From contig NZ_BLIN01000003.1 of NCBI RefSeq assembly GCF_009811555.1, positions 930,001 to 994,000 on the forward strand: DNA of 64,000 nt, given 5' to 3'. A program made the position numbers and the translations under genes. The stretch is from Streptomyces caniferus. Lineage in GTDB: Bacteria > Actinomycetota > Actinomycetes > Streptomycetales > Streptomycetaceae. The notes beneath the pieces were generated by a model. That model was given only the letters and a program-made list of their open reading frames with translations. It was not told the origin of the DNA and searched no databases. Of this stretch, positions 8,135 through 19,100 are shown piece by piece; the first letter of the stretch is position 1, and the number at the start of each line of letters is the position of its first letter.

Positions 8135-9157
8135 TCAGAGCGCGGCGCCGGTGGGCACCGCCTCCACGATGCTCAGGGACGAGTCCGTGCCGATGACCCT
8201 CTGCACCCGGAACCCGGCCTCGGTGAGCAGCGCCGTGTACTCGTCCTCGGTCCGCTCCTGGCCGCCGGCCATGACGAGCATCGCCAGGTCGAACGCCTTG
8301 CTGGAGTGCGGAGTGTCCCCGACCGGGATCACCCGCTCGATGAGCAGCAGCGTGCCGTCGGGCTTCATCGCCCGCCGGCAGCCGGTGAGGATGGCGACGA
8401 CCTCCCGGTCGGTCCAGCCGTGCAGCACCGACTTCATCATGTACCGGTCGCCGCCGGCGGGGAGTTCGCCGAAGAGGTCGCCGCCGACGATCTCGCAGCG
8501 GCCGGTGAGCCCGGCGTCGCCGATCCGGTTCCGCTCGACGACATGCGGCAGGTCGAACAGCACACCGGCGGTCTCCGGGTGGGCCTCCAGGACCGTGGCC
8601 AGCAGGGTGCCGTCACCGCCGCCGATGTCCACCAGCCGGGCGGTGCCGGAGAAGTCGTAGGCCGCCACGATCGCGTCGCGCTCGATCCGGCTGTGCTCGT
8701 GCATCGCGGTGTCGAAGTCCGCGCCCTCGTCGGGGTGTTCTTGCAGATAGTCCCAGACGGGCTGCCCGAAGGCGGTGGTGAACGCCCCTTCGCCGGTGCG
8801 CAGCACCTCCTCGGCATGCTGGAACGTCGTCGCGGTCAGCCGGCCGGCCTGCGCCACGGTCGCCCGGACGGAGCGCGGGTGGTCGGAGCGCAGGCACTCG
8901 CCGACCGGGGTGAGGCCGAAGCGGCCGCTCTCCACCTCGGTGAACACCCCGCGGCCGGCCAGCGCCCGCAGCAGGCGGTAGAGGGCCGCCGGCCGGGTGG
9001 AGCTGGCCTCGGCGAGCTCCGCCGTCGGGCGCGGGCCGTCCGCCAGCAGATCGGCGATCTTCAGCTCCGCCGCCAGATGCAGCGCCCGTGCGTAGATGAA
9101 GCTCTCACTGATTTCCAGCAGTCGCAGACTGCCGTCCTGTGCGCTGTCGCTGCCCAT
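8135..9157 (-). CDS. SAM-dependent O-methyltransferase (Methyltransf_2 family)
   Basis: 340-residue protein with an N-terminal dimerisation/winged-helix domain (about 10-100) and a C-terminal Rossmann methyltransferase with LVDIGGGDGTLL at about 170. Bacterial homologues (TcmN C-terminal half, DnrK, MmcR) methylate phenolic hydroxyls of aromatic polyketides. ATG 9157 is used because GGAG and GGGA lie upstream and the dimerisation helix starts soon after. It is the last gene of a likely operon: 3-ketoreductase, P450, O-methyltransferase, O-methyltransferase. The acceptor position is unknown. Confidence 0.86.
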   Translation of the reverse strand: MGSDSAQDGSLRLLEISESFIYARALHLAAELKIADLLADGPRPTAELAEASSTRPAALYRLLRALAGRGVFTEVESGRFGLTPVGECLRSDHPRSVRATVAQAGRLTATTFQHAEEVLRTGEGAFTTAFGQPVWDYLQEHPDEGADFDTAMHEHSRIERDAIVAAYDFSGTARLVDIGGGDGTLLATVLEAHPETAGVLFDLPHVVERNRIGDAGLTGRCEIVGGDLFGELPAGGDRYMMKSVLHGWTDREVVAILTGCRRAMKPDGTLLLIERVIPVGDTPHSSKAFDLAMLVMAGGQERTEDEYTALLTEAGFRVQRVIGTDSSLSIVEAVPTGAAL

Positions 9158-9232
9158 CGGCTGATCCCACTCCTTCGTCCGTTGCGCTGAGGTCTTGTCC
9201 ACCGGGGGCACCGGGTGCGGTGCCGTGTGCGG

Positions 9233-10291
9233 TCAGCGGGGCACGGCCTCGACGAGGCTGTCCGGTCCCGAGCTGTGAATGACACGGGTGAGGCGCAGCC
9301 CCGCACGGTCCAGCAGCTCGCGGAACTCCGCTTCGGTGCGCTGCCGGCCCGTCGTACCGATCAGGGTCTCCAGGTCCAGGAGCTTGCCCACGGACGGCTC
9401 CGGGCCGTCCGGCAGCACCGGTTCGCCCAGGAGCAAGGTGGCGTGTGCGGGCATGGCGGCGCGGCAGTTGCGCAGGATCCGTACCGAGGCCTCGTCGTCC
9501 CAGTCGTGGATGACGGCCGTCAGCACATAGGCGTCGGCGCCCCGCGGCACCTCGTCGAAGAAGGAGCCGCCTGCCACCTCGCACCGGTCGGCCACGCCCG
9601 CCTTGGCGAGGACCGGGGCGGAGCGCTCGACGACGTCGGGGAGGTCGAAGAGGACACCGCGCAGCGCCGGGTACGAGGCGAGGATGCCGGAGAGGTAGGC
9701 GCCGTTGCCGCCGCCCACGTCGACGACGGTGGAGAAGCGCCCGAAGTCGTAGGACTCCAGCGTCGCGTAGATCGCGGAGGCCACGGACGTCATCGCCGCG
9801 TCGAAGACCGCGGCCTCTTCGGGGTGGCTGCGGTAGTAGTCGAACTGGGGCGCCCCGTGGACCCGCTCGAAGGCCGCCTCGCCGGTGCGGACGCTGTCGT
9901 ACAGGCCGCTCCAGGCGGCCCGGTGGAAGCCCGATCCGAAGTGCGCCGCCAGTCCGCGCAGCGAGGGCGTGCTGTCGGTGCGCAGCAGTTCGCCCGCCGG
10001 GGTGAGCGCGAAGTGCCGGTCCGCCAGCTCCGCGAACACCCCGAAGTCGCCCAGGGCGCGCAGCAGCCGGTACAGGGAGGGCGCGTGCGCGCCGACCTCG
10101 GCGGCGATGTCGTCGACGTGCCGGGGGCCGCCGGCGAGGGCGTCGGCCACGCCGAACCGGGCCGCCACGCCGATGGACTGGGTGACGAATCCACCCATCA
10201 GGAGTTGCATGAGTGCCGCCTCCGGCGGTGCCTCGGCCGTCGGTCCGGCCCACCCCGTCGACGGGTCCAGCTCACTCGCCGTGTCGGTCAT
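9233..10291 (-). CDS. SAM-dependent O-methyltransferase (Methyltransf_2 family), second copy
   Basis: 352-residue paralogue of the neighbouring methyltransferase. The dimerisation domain contains SLYRLLRALGDFGVF; the SAM site is VVDVGGGNGAYLSGIL at about 180; a HDWDDE segment lies near 255, where plant-type O-methyltransferases carry the catalytic His/Asp. The N-terminus is about 15 residues longer than in its neighbour. The start at 10291 is preceded by GGAAGGGA. The P450 gene ends 61 bp upstream. It is probably another tailoring methyltransferase of the aglycone or sugar. Confidence 0.86.
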   Translation of the reverse strand: MTDTASELDPSTGWAGPTAEAPPEAALMQLLMGGFVTQSIGVAARFGVADALAGGPRHVDDIAAEVGAHAPSLYRLLRALGDFGVFAELADRHFALTPAGELLRTDSTPSLRGLAAHFGSGFHRAAWSGLYDSVRTGEAAFERVHGAPQFDYYRSHPEEAAVFDAAMTSVASAIYATLESYDFGRFSTVVDVGGGNGAYLSGILASYPALRGVLFDLPDVVERSAPVLAKAGVADRCEVAGGSFFDEVPRGADAYVLTAVIHDWDDEASVRILRNCRAAMPAHATLLLGEPVLPDGPEPSVGKLLDLETLIGTTGRQRTEAEFRELLDRAGLRLTRVIHSSGPDSLVEAVPR

Positions 10292-10352
10292 CGCCTGTCC
10301 CTTCCACTCCCACCAGCGCTCCTTCTGACCTCGTCACAGTGCAGGACCCTCC

Positions 10353-11600
10353 TCAACGAGCGCTCGAGGCGTGGTGCACCTGTGCGGCCGGGGTGCCGGG
10401 AGCGGGGCGCACCCGGACCGGGACGTGCGGCAGGCCCCGCATCATGGCGCTGTGGTGCCACACCAGCCGGTCGGCGTCGGCGTCCAGCGCGAGGCCGGGG
10501 CAGCGTTCCAGCAGGGCCCGGATCGCGGTCCGCGCCTCCAGACGGGCGAGCGGGGCGCCGAAGCAGTAGTGGATGCCGTGCCCGAAGGCCAGATGGCCGT
10601 GCGGGGCGCGACGGATGTCGAAGCGTCCGGGATCCGGGAAACGGCCGGGGTCGTGGTTGGCGGGGGTGTTGCCGATCAGGACGAGCTCCCCGCCGCCCGG
10701 AATCAGGGTGCCCGCGAGGTCGACGGGTGCGGTGGTGAACCGGTGCAGCGAGGTCCCGGTCGGCCCGCTGTGCCGCAGCATCTCCTCCACCGCACCGTCC
10801 AGGAGGCCGAAGTCGGCGTGTAGGGCAGCCAGTTGGTCCGGATGACGGAGCAGTGCGAGCATGCCGTTGGAGAGCAGTCCGGCGGTGGTCTCGTGACCGG
10901 CGATGAGCAACAGGACGGCCATGCCGAGGAGTTCGTCCGAGGACAGCCGGTCGCCGTCCTCGCCGGTCGTGCGGAGCAGCGCGCTCAGCAGATCGTCACC
11001 GGGCCGCCGGCCCTTGTCCTCCAGCAGCCGCACCAGGTAGCCGACCAGCTCCCCCATGGCCGCTTCGGCCTGTGGGCCGCCGGAGCGCTTGGTGACCTCG
11101 GTGGACCACCCGTGGAACGCCTTCCGGTCGGCGTAGGGCACCCCGAGGAGTTCGCAGATGACGGCGGCGGGCAGCGGGAAGGCGAAGTCCTCCACGAGGT
11201 CGGCGCGGCCGTCGGGCCGGCTCAGCATGGCGTCGATCAGCTCGTCGGTGATCTCCCGTACGCGGGGTCCCAGGGCCTCGATACGGCGCGGGGTGAACTC
11301 CTTGACCACCAGCCGGCGCAGCCGGGTGTGCCGGGGCGGATCGGAGATGAGCATGTGCGGCGCGGCCGCCGGGTCGCCCGCTCCGGCGCCCGCGGCATGG
11401 CGCCAGTCGTTGGAGAGCCGCGGGTCGGCCAGCGCGGCGCGGGCGGCTTCGTAGCCGACGACCAGCCAGGCCTCGAAGCCCTCCGGCAACCGCACCCGGT
11501 GCACCGGTCCCCGGGCCCGCAGTTCGGCGTAGACCGGGTGCGGGTCGCGGGTGAAGTCCTCCCCCAGGGCCGCCAGGTCGACGATGCGGTCTTCACTCAC
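10353..11600 (-). CDS. Cytochrome P450 monooxygenase
   Basis: 415-residue soluble class I bacterial P450. I-helix AGHETTAGLL with the acid-alcohol pair at about 245. The meander and heme-binding loop FGHGIHYCFGAPLAR at about 350 carries the cysteine thiolate ligand. The ExxR-region segment EEMLRHSGP is present. Its ferredoxin partner is not in the window. The gene follows the Gfo/Idh 3-ketoreductase gene by 24 bp in one operon. In a cluster with DNA-glycosylase self-resistance genes, an epoxidation or oxidative ring-closure step is attractive but unproven. Confidence 0.92.
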   Translation of the reverse strand: MSEDRIVDLAALGEDFTRDPHPVYAELRARGPVHRVRLPEGFEAWLVVGYEAARAALADPRLSNDWRHAAGAGAGDPAAAPHMLISDPPRHTRLRRLVVKEFTPRRIEALGPRVREITDELIDAMLSRPDGRADLVEDFAFPLPAAVICELLGVPYADRKAFHGWSTEVTKRSGGPQAEAAMGELVGYLVRLLEDKGRRPGDDLLSALLRTTGEDGDRLSSDELLGMAVLLLIAGHETTAGLLSNGMLALLRHPDQLAALHADFGLLDGAVEEMLRHSGPTGTSLHRFTTAPVDLAGTLIPGGGELVLIGNTPANHDPGRFPDPGRFDIRRAPHGHLAFGHGIHYCFGAPLARLEARTAIRALLERCPGLALDADADRLVWHHSAMMRGLPHVPVRVRPAPGTPAAQVHHASSAR

Positions 11601-11624
11601 CAGGACACCTCCGTACGGGCCGAT

Positions 11625-12641
11625 TCATCGGGCGGCACGGTAGGGAGCCCCGGTGGAGGCCGGGTCGTCCGCCGATCGCATGTGCGCCCGGTGGCGGATG
11701 GCGTGCAGCAGCCGTGCCTGTTCGCGGATGGCGCCGTCCGGCGCCGTCCGGCGGGCGCGTACCGCGGCGCAGAAGGCACGGACGGTGTTCTGCACCTGGT
11801 CGTCCGGAGGGAGCCGGATCTCCCGGGTGCCCGTGCCGTCCTCCAGGCGGACCAGTGGCGTCAGATCGGCGGGCGGGGTGAAGGCCCGCTCGATGACGAG
11901 GCGGCCCCGTGTGCCCCACAGTTCGCAGACGTTCCGGTACGGGTGGTCCAGGCCGAACGACAGCTGGGCACTCACCCCGTCGTCCCGGACCAGCAGCGCC
12001 GATCCGGCCGTGTCCACCAGGCGGCCCGGTCCGCGGGCCAGGACGGCCCCGGCGACCCGCAGCCCACCCCCGAGGTGGTGGACGGCGGCCCGGACGGGGT
12101 AGACCCCGGTGTCCCACAGGGCGCCGCCGCCCAGCTCGGGCCGGTAGCGGATGTCCTCGTCGGGCAGCCGGGGCACGGCGAAGGACGCGTGCAGGGAGCG
12201 GAGTTCTCCGATGGCGCCCGCACGCACCAGGGTCCGTACGGCGGAGTGCTGGCGGTGGTGGGGGAACATCACGTTCTCCGCGACCACCAGTCCCCGTGCC
12301 GTGGCCAGTTCGAGCAGCCGGTCGGTGCGCTCCGGCTCGAGCGCGAGGGGTTTCTCCGCCAGGACGTGTTTGCCGGCGCGCAGCGCGGCCTCCGCCCAGT
12401 CGGCGTGCAGCGCGGCGGGCAGCGGAAGGTAGACGGCGTCCACGTCCGGGGCGTCCAGCGCCGCGGCATAGCCCTGGACGGACCGGCATCCGTACACCCG
12501 GGCCAGCTCCTCGGCACGGGCGGCGTCCCTGCTCGCCACCACCACGGGCGTCGCTCCGGGGGTACGGGCGAAGGCGGGCAGCATGCGCCGGCGGGCGATG
12601 GCGGCGCAGCCCAGTACGGCGATCCGGACGGGGGGCGGCAT
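11625..12641 (-). CDS. NDP-hexose 3-ketoreductase (Gfo/Idh/MocA family)
   Basis: 338-residue oxidoreductase: VLGCAAIARRRM nucleotide loop at residue 9, the EKPLA motif with catalytic Lys at about 95, and a GGGALWDTGVYPV strand with Asp/Tyr at about 175. This is the pattern of KijD10/TylCII-like enzymes that reduce the 3-keto group made by an NDP-hexose 2,3-dehydratase. The start ATG at 12641 has a strong AGGAGGAG site. It is first in the minus-strand operon and divergent from the operon that starts at 12843. The matching 2,3-dehydratase gene is not in this window. Confidence 0.83.
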   Translation of the reverse strand: MPPPVRIAVLGCAAIARRRMLPAFARTPGATPVVVASRDAARAEELARVYGCRSVQGYAAALDAPDVDAVYLPLPAALHADWAEAALRAGKHVLAEKPLALEPERTDRLLELATARGLVVAENVMFPHHRQHSAVRTLVRAGAIGELRSLHASFAVPRLPDEDIRYRPELGGGALWDTGVYPVRAAVHHLGGGLRVAGAVLARGPGRLVDTAGSALLVRDDGVSAQLSFGLDHPYRNVCELWGTRGRLVIERAFTPPADLTPLVRLEDGTGTREIRLPPDDQVQNTVRAFCAAVRARRTAPDGAIREQARLLHAIRHRAHMRSADDPASTGAPYRAAR

Positions 12642-12842
12642 GGCTCCTCCTGCGTCGGCGGCCGCACACGGCGGCGGGGCGGTCGGCCCGACGGTAGGAC
12701 GGCGCGCTCGAAGGCGGCTCGGCTCCGTGCGGAGCCGGTCCGGCACGGGCCGGCTGACCGTGACTCGAGCGGTCGTTGAGGGGCGGGCCCGAGGCTGGGG
12801 TCTCCAGCGGCGCCGCATGCGGCGGGTGAGGAGGCACAGGAG

Positions 12843-13226
12843 ATGGACCAGTCGGTGACCGGCCCGACCGCCACGGCGACGACCCCGGTGGGCACCTGGA
12901 CGGAGGAACTGCTCCTGGAGCGGGGGACGTACACCAGCACCCTGCGCTTCACGCCCAACGGCCGCACCCTGCTGCTGGCCGGCCCGCGTCCGGGCTGTGT
13001 GGGCGCCGGCAGCTGGACCGCGACGGGGGACGGCCGTTTCTCCTTCCGGCTCGCCGAGCTCGTCTTCGACCCAGACGGCACGTTCACCGGCTGGGTGGAC
13101 ATCGAGCAGCACGTCGTACAGACCGGGGACACCTTCACCAGCTCCGGGGTGTCCCACGTCTACGACGCCGACGACCGGCTGCTGGAGCGCGCGGAGGTCG
13201 CGGCGCGCGCGACCCGCCGCCGCTGA
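12843..13226 (+). CDS. Small beta-barrel (lipocalin-like) protein of unknown function
   Basis: 127 residues, no signal peptide and no cysteine-rich motif. The sequence alternates short strands (STLRFTPNGRTLLL, GRFSFRLAELVF, GTFTGWVDIEQ) as in small lipocalin-like or calycin folds. A strong GAGGAGGCACAGGAG site precedes ATG 12843. It is the first gene of the large plus-strand operon that continues into an O-methyltransferase, glycosyltransferase and SAM-recycling genes. I do not recognise a function; binding or shaping a polyketide intermediate is only a guess from context. Confidence 0.7.
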   Translation: MDQSVTGPTATATTPVGTWTEELLLERGTYTSTLRFTPNGRTLLLAGPRPGCVGAGSWTATGDGRFSFRLAELVFDPDGTFTGWVDIEQHVVQTGDTFTSSGVSHVYDADDRLLERAEVAARATRRR

Positions 13227-13383
13227 CGGTCCGCACCGTCCGTGCCCCGTGGGCTGCCGCTCAGGCGGGGTGCGACCCGTCCTGTGCCGTCGCTCATGCG
13301 GCGGTCGGCACCGTGGAGGACACGCAGCACCGCCACACTCCGGGCCCGCCAACGGGCCTTTCCGTACACCTCGGAGGACGAAG

Positions 13384-14403
13384 ATGACATCTGCTCACGG
13401 CGACGCCGCCGAGCTCAGCGCACAGCTGTCGGAGCACATGAACGGCTTTCTGTACTCGGCGGCGCTCTACACGGTGACCCTGCACGGTGTCGCCGACCAT
13501 CTCGCCGGCGGCCCGCGCACGCCCGAGGAGCTCGGGGAGCTCACCGGTCTGCACGGCCCGCACCTGGGCCGGGTGCTGCGCTATCTGTCCACGCGCGAGG
13601 TGTTCCAGGAGGACGCGGAGGGACGCTTCGCTCTCACGCCCATGGCGGAGCTGCTCCGCAGCGAGGTGCCCGGCTCCCTGCGCGACAGCTTCCTCATGCT
13701 GGGCGACGACCTGTACTGGAAGCCGGTCGGCCGGCTGCACGAGACGGTCCGGACGGGCCGTACCGCCTTCGACGAGATCTTCGGTGCGCCGTTCTTCGCG
13801 CATCTGCAGACGGACCCGGCCGCCGCCTCGCTCTTCAACGCCGGGACCGCGGGCTTCTCGCACCTGGTGACCGAACATGTCGCGCAGAGCTACGACTTCC
13901 CGGAGGGCACCACCGTCGTCGACGTCGGCGGCGGGCGCGGCGGTCTGCTGCGCTCGGTGCTCGCCGCGCACCCGCGGATCACCGGCACGCTGTACGACCA
14001 GGCGTCGGTCATCGCCGAACACCAGCTGGACGGGCCCGAGGTGGCGGGCCGGTGGTCCACCGCCTCCGGCGACTTCTTCGCGTCGGTGCCGGCCGGTCAC
14101 GACCACTATCTGCTCAAGTCCATCCTGCACGACTGGAGCGACGAGAACTGCCTGCGCATCCTGCAGGCCGTGCGGGCGGGCATGCGCCCGGACAGCAAGC
14201 TGCTGGTCGTCGACCCGGTCATCCCGTCGGGCAACGCGTTCGACGCCAGCAAGACCATCGACGTGATGATGATGGCCGTCTACGACGGCAAGGAGCGCAC
14301 CCAGCGGGAGTTCGAGGAGATCCTCACCAAGGCCGGGTTCAGGATCACCCGCATCCTGCCGACACCGTCCCTGATGTCGGTCATCGAGGCGGTCATCGCC
14401 TGA
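13384..14403 (+). CDS. SAM-dependent O-methyltransferase (Methyltransf_2 family), third copy
   Basis: 339 residues with the same two-domain layout as the two minus-strand copies: N-terminal dimerisation helix bundle, VVDVGGGRGGLL SAM loop at about 175, a HDWSDENCLRIL segment near 250, and a C-terminal SLMSVIEAVI strand. GGAGGACGAAG precedes ATG 13384. It is divergent from the other copies and heads toward the glycosyltransferase gene. Three copies predict at least three O-methylations, or include a non-methylating member; the sequence does not say which. Confidence 0.86.
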   Translation: MTSAHGDAAELSAQLSEHMNGFLYSAALYTVTLHGVADHLAGGPRTPEELGELTGLHGPHLGRVLRYLSTREVFQEDAEGRFALTPMAELLRSEVPGSLRDSFLMLGDDLYWKPVGRLHETVRTGRTAFDEIFGAPFFAHLQTDPAAASLFNAGTAGFSHLVTEHVAQSYDFPEGTTVVDVGGGRGGLLRSVLAAHPRITGTLYDQASVIAEHQLDGPEVAGRWSTASGDFFASVPAGHDHYLLKSILHDWSDENCLRILQAVRAGMRPDSKLLVVDPVIPSGNAFDASKTIDVMMMAVYDGKERTQREFEEILTKAGFRITRILPTPSLMSVIEAVIA

Positions 14404-14493
14404 CCTCCCGGCCGGCCGCCACGGCCCGCCGCCCTCAACGCAGCTGCCCCCGCCCTGCCCGGACGCTCCGCACCGGGCGGGGCGGACGGCTGC

Positions 14494-14528
14494 CGGGAGC
14501 CGGGAGCCGGGAGCGGGGAGCCGGGAGC
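14494..14528. repeat. Tandem 7-nt repeat (CGGGAGC-type, five units)
   Basis: Five head-to-tail units of CGGGAGC, one of them GGGGAGC, lie in the 213-bp gap before the glycosyltransferase gene. No gene is seen in the gap. Units this short may vary by slippage. Confidence 0.75.
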
Positions 14529-14616
14529 CAGACAGGGAGTCGAGTCCCCCTCGATGGCCGCATGTGACGCTCCGGGGCGTGTCCGCAACTCGGGCCGGAC
14601 AGCTAAGGGGATCCCC

Positions 14617-15903
14617 ATGCGCATACTGATCGTGGTGTGGCCGCTGACCGCACATCTGTACCCGACCCTTCCGGTCGCCTGGGCACTCCAGGGCGCGGGC
14701 CACGAGGTCCGTGTCGCCTCCCATCCGGACCTGGCCGGCACCATCACCGCCGCCGGACTGCCCGCGGTGCCGCTGGGCACGCCGGAGACCATCGCCTCCC
14801 CCGCGGCCGTCGGCGACCACCTGCTGCCCGCCGACCACCGCGAGCGGCTCGCCGCGGCTCTGGACGTCGACCGGGACAGCGACACCGATGTCTGGGCCAC
14901 CGTCAGCACGTACACCCTGGCGTCCTCACGCGTCTTCCACCCCGCGGACGGCGCGACGGAAGGCTGGGGCGGGGTCGACGATCTGGTCGCCGCGGCCCGT
15001 GACTGGCAGCCCGATCTGGTGCTGTGGGACCCGAACTGGCCGGCCGCCGCGGTCGCCGCGCGGGCCTGCGGCGCGGCCCACGGGCGGGTGCTGTGGGGGC
15101 GCGACTACCTGGGCTGGGCCTGTCACCGGATCGGCCGGCGCCGTGCCGAACTGGCGGCCGCCGGGCTGCCCGACCCGGTGGCCGAGATCGTCCGCCCGGC
15201 GGCCGACCGCCACGGGGTACCGGTCGACGACGACCTGCTGCTGGGCCAGTTCACCCTCGATCCGACGCCCGCCGACATGCGGCTGCCGAGCCGCGCCCGT
15301 ACCGTCCCGGTCCGGCGCATCCCGTACACCGGCGCTGCGGCCGTCCCGTCCTGGTTGCGCGCGCGGCCCGCCCGGCCGCGGGTCGCGCTGACGCTGGGCG
15401 CGACCCAGCGCATGTTCGACAACGACAAGGTGCTGGTCCCGTCGCTGCTGGAGATGGTGGACGGCCTGGACATCGAGGTGATCGCCACCCTCGACACCTC
15501 TCAACTGGGCGGACAGCGCCTGCCGGACAACGTCCGTGCCGTCGACTACCTGCCGCTGAACCTGCTGCTGCCGAGCTGCTCGGCGATCGTGCACCACGGC
15601 GGTATCGGCACCTTCACGGCGGCCGTCGCCCACAGCGTGCCGCAGCTGGTCGTCGGGGACGAGCTGCGGGTGGCGTACGCCGCCAACTCCGCCTATGCGG
15701 TCGGCCACGGAGCGGGCCTCGCGGTGGATCCTCAGCGGCAGTCGGTGGCGGAGATGCGCGCCCGCTTCCTGCGGGTCCTCACGGAGCCGTCGTTTCAGGA
15801 GGGCACCCGGCGGCTGCATGCGGACTGGCTGGCCATGCCGAGCCCGAACGACACGGTGCCCGTGCTGGAGAAGCTCGCGGCGCTGCACCGCACCGCGCGC
15901 TGA
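14617..15903 (+). CDS. GT1-family (GT-B fold) glycosyltransferase
   Basis: 428-residue deoxysugar transferase. The N-terminal acceptor domain starts MRILIVVWPLTAHLYP. The C-terminal donor domain has LNLLLPSCSAIVHHGGIGTFTAA at about 310-330, the conserved HHGGxGT pyrophosphate-binding loop. Macrolide and aromatic-polyketide glycosyltransferases share this organisation; some need a P450-like helper, and none is visible. ATG 14617 has AAGGGG upstream; an in-frame ATG at 14554 lacks the conserved N-terminus. It is the only glycosyltransferase in the window. It probably attaches the branched sugar made by the neighbouring genes. Confidence 0.88.
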   Translation: MRILIVVWPLTAHLYPTLPVAWALQGAGHEVRVASHPDLAGTITAAGLPAVPLGTPETIASPAAVGDHLLPADHRERLAAALDVDRDSDTDVWATVSTYTLASSRVFHPADGATEGWGGVDDLVAAARDWQPDLVLWDPNWPAAAVAARACGAAHGRVLWGRDYLGWACHRIGRRRAELAAAGLPDPVAEIVRPAADRHGVPVDDDLLLGQFTLDPTPADMRLPSRARTVPVRRIPYTGAAAVPSWLRARPARPRVALTLGATQRMFDNDKVLVPSLLEMVDGLDIEVIATLDTSQLGGQRLPDNVRAVDYLPLNLLLPSCSAIVHHGGIGTFTAAVAHSVPQLVVGDELRVAYAANSAYAVGHGAGLAVDPQRQSVAEMRARFLRVLTEPSFQEGTRRLHADWLAMPSPNDTVPVLEKLAALHRTAR

Positions 15904-16076
15904 ACGCGCCTCGCCCGCCCCGCCGCAGGTCCGGGCCCGTGTCCTGGTTCCGGGCCGCCGGCCGGTGCACCGGCCGGCTCCCCCGTCCCGGCGCCGGGCT
16001 CCCGGTCCGGAGCGGTTCCAGGGCCTCTCAAGGCGGCACCGCAACGCTGACGTCCTCACGAGAACGGAGATCCCCG

Positions 16077-17567
16077 GTGGTAATGAAGCGGTCCGACTCC
16101 CCGACGCCCCCCTCCGCGCTGCGTGCCCTGCGCACCCAGCAGCCGCTGTGGACGGCGGCCACAACCGACGACGGCCTCCCGGTCGAGTACGCGACCATCG
16201 AGGTGCCCCGGGACCACACCGATCCCGCCGGAGAGCGGCTGACCCTGGCACTCAGCCGCCACCGGGCCACCGACCCGGACCGCCGGCGGGGCATCCTGCT
16301 GGCCGTCAACGGCGGCCCCGGCGGTGACTGGGGCCTGGGCCGGGGCCTGGTGGCGAAGTTCGCCGGCACCCCGCTGCACGAGGTCTACGACCTCATCGGC
16401 TTCGACCCGCGCGGCACCGGGGCCTCCACCCCGCTGCACGCCGAAGTAACGCTTCCCAAGGCACCGTTCGACTCCCGCCCGCCCGACTCCGCCTTCGACA
16501 CGCTCGCCGAGGACATGCGGCGCCGCGAACTGGCCTGCGAGCGGGCCGGCGGCGCGCTGCGCCCCCACATCAGCACCCCGAACACCGCCAGGGACATGGA
16601 CCTCGTCCGCTGCGTCCTCGGTGAGGAACGGCTGAACTTCGTCGGGTACGCGTACGGGGCGTATGTCGGCGCCGTCTACGGCTCGCTCTTCCCCGAGCGG
16701 CTGGACCGCAGCGTCCTGGACTCCTGCGTCCACCCCGGCTGGACCTGGCGCGAGCAGTTCCTGTGGCAGGGCGACGCCGTCCGGCGCAATGTGGACGCCT
16801 GGGCCGGGTGGACCGGCGACCGCCACCGCCACTTCGGCCTCGGCACCGACGCCACCGCGGTGCTCGCCTCCGTCGAGGACGTGGTCGCCCGCCTGGAACA
16901 CCGGCCGGACGGCTGCCGGTTGCGCACCCTGCTCGACGGCGCGGTGGGCACCCGCGCGACCGACCGCGCCCAGTGGGCCGAACTCGGCTTCCTGGTACGC
17001 GACGTACGGGCCGCGGCACGGGCCGGGGACGAGACGCGCCTCCACGACCTGCTGTCGGAACAGGGCACCTGGCGGCCCGGCGACAGCGAGGGCGATCTGC
17101 GCTGCGGCGTCCTCGAAGCCATCACCCTGGAACACGACTGGCCCGCGGACCCGGAGACCTACTTCGCGGACATGCGGGAGTTCCGCCGCCGCTTCCCCTA
17201 CGGCTACGGAGTGCTGCGGGCACAGCCCTGGGTGGGCGCCTTCCGCACCTTCACCGCGCCGGAGCGCCCCGTGACCCTCGCGCGCCGCGGCTACCCGGCC
17301 GGGCTCGTCGTCCAGGCCGACGGCGACCCCATGGACCACTACGCCGGCGGCGTCGCCATGGCCGAACGGCTCGGCCATCACCTCGTCACGGTCGAGGACT
17401 CCGGCGACCACGAGGTGTTCGTACTGTCCGGCAATGCGCGGGTGGATGCCCACGTCCACCGCTACCTCGTGGACGGCACCCTGCCGCCCGCGCGCACCGG
17501 CGTACCCGGAACCGCCGCCCGCCCCGATCTTCCGGCCGACGCACCCGCCGCCACCCTCCCCGTCTGA
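16077..17567 (+). CDS. TAP-like alpha/beta-hydrolase with nucleophile Ser replaced by Ala
   Basis: 496-residue member of the tripeptidyl-aminopeptidase-like alpha/beta-hydrolases. Visible landmarks are [10 protein letters not shown] (oxyanion region, about 80), the nucleophile elbow at about 190, LVVQADGDP with the acid at about 420, and a SGDHEVFV His region near 445. The elbow, normally G-Y-S-Y-G, reads G-Y-A-Y-G (codon GCG at 16650), so the catalytic serine is missing while acid and histidine remain. There is no signal peptide. GTG 16077 sits 6 nt after GGAGA; ATG 16083 is the alternative start. It lies in the operon between the glycosyltransferase and ahcY. A non-hydrolytic role such as cyclisation, binding or sequestration is possible. 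Confidence 0.8.
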   Translation: MVMKRSDSPTPPSALRALRTQQPLWTAATTDDGLPVEYATIEVPRDHTDPAGERLTLALSRHRATDPDRRRGILLAVNGGPGGDWGLGRGLVAKFAGTPLHEVYDLIGFDPRGTGASTPLHAEVTLPKAPFDSRPPDSAFDTLAEDMRRRELACERAGGALRPHISTPNTARDMDLVRCVLGEERLNFVGYAYGAYVGAVYGSLFPERLDRSVLDSCVHPGWTWREQFLWQGDAVRRNVDAWAGWTGDRHRHFGLGTDATAVLASVEDVVARLEHRPDGCRLRTLLDGAVGTRATDRAQWAELGFLVRDVRAAARAGDETRLHDLLSEQGTWRPGDSEGDLRCGVLEAITLEHDWPADPETYFADMREFRRRFPYGYGVLRAQPWVGAFRTFTAPERPVTLARRGYPAGLVVQADGDPMDHYAGGVAMAERLGHHLVTVEDSGDHEVFVLSGNARVDAHVHRYLVDGTLPPARTGVPGTAARPDLPADAPAATLPV

Positions 17568-17610
17568 CACCCCTGCCCGACCGCCCGCCACGCCCCGAGG
17601 AGCAGCCCGC

Positions 17611-19068
<1,458 letters not shown>

Positions 19069-19100
19069 CCACCCCGGAACCGCCGACACCTGGAGTGCAC

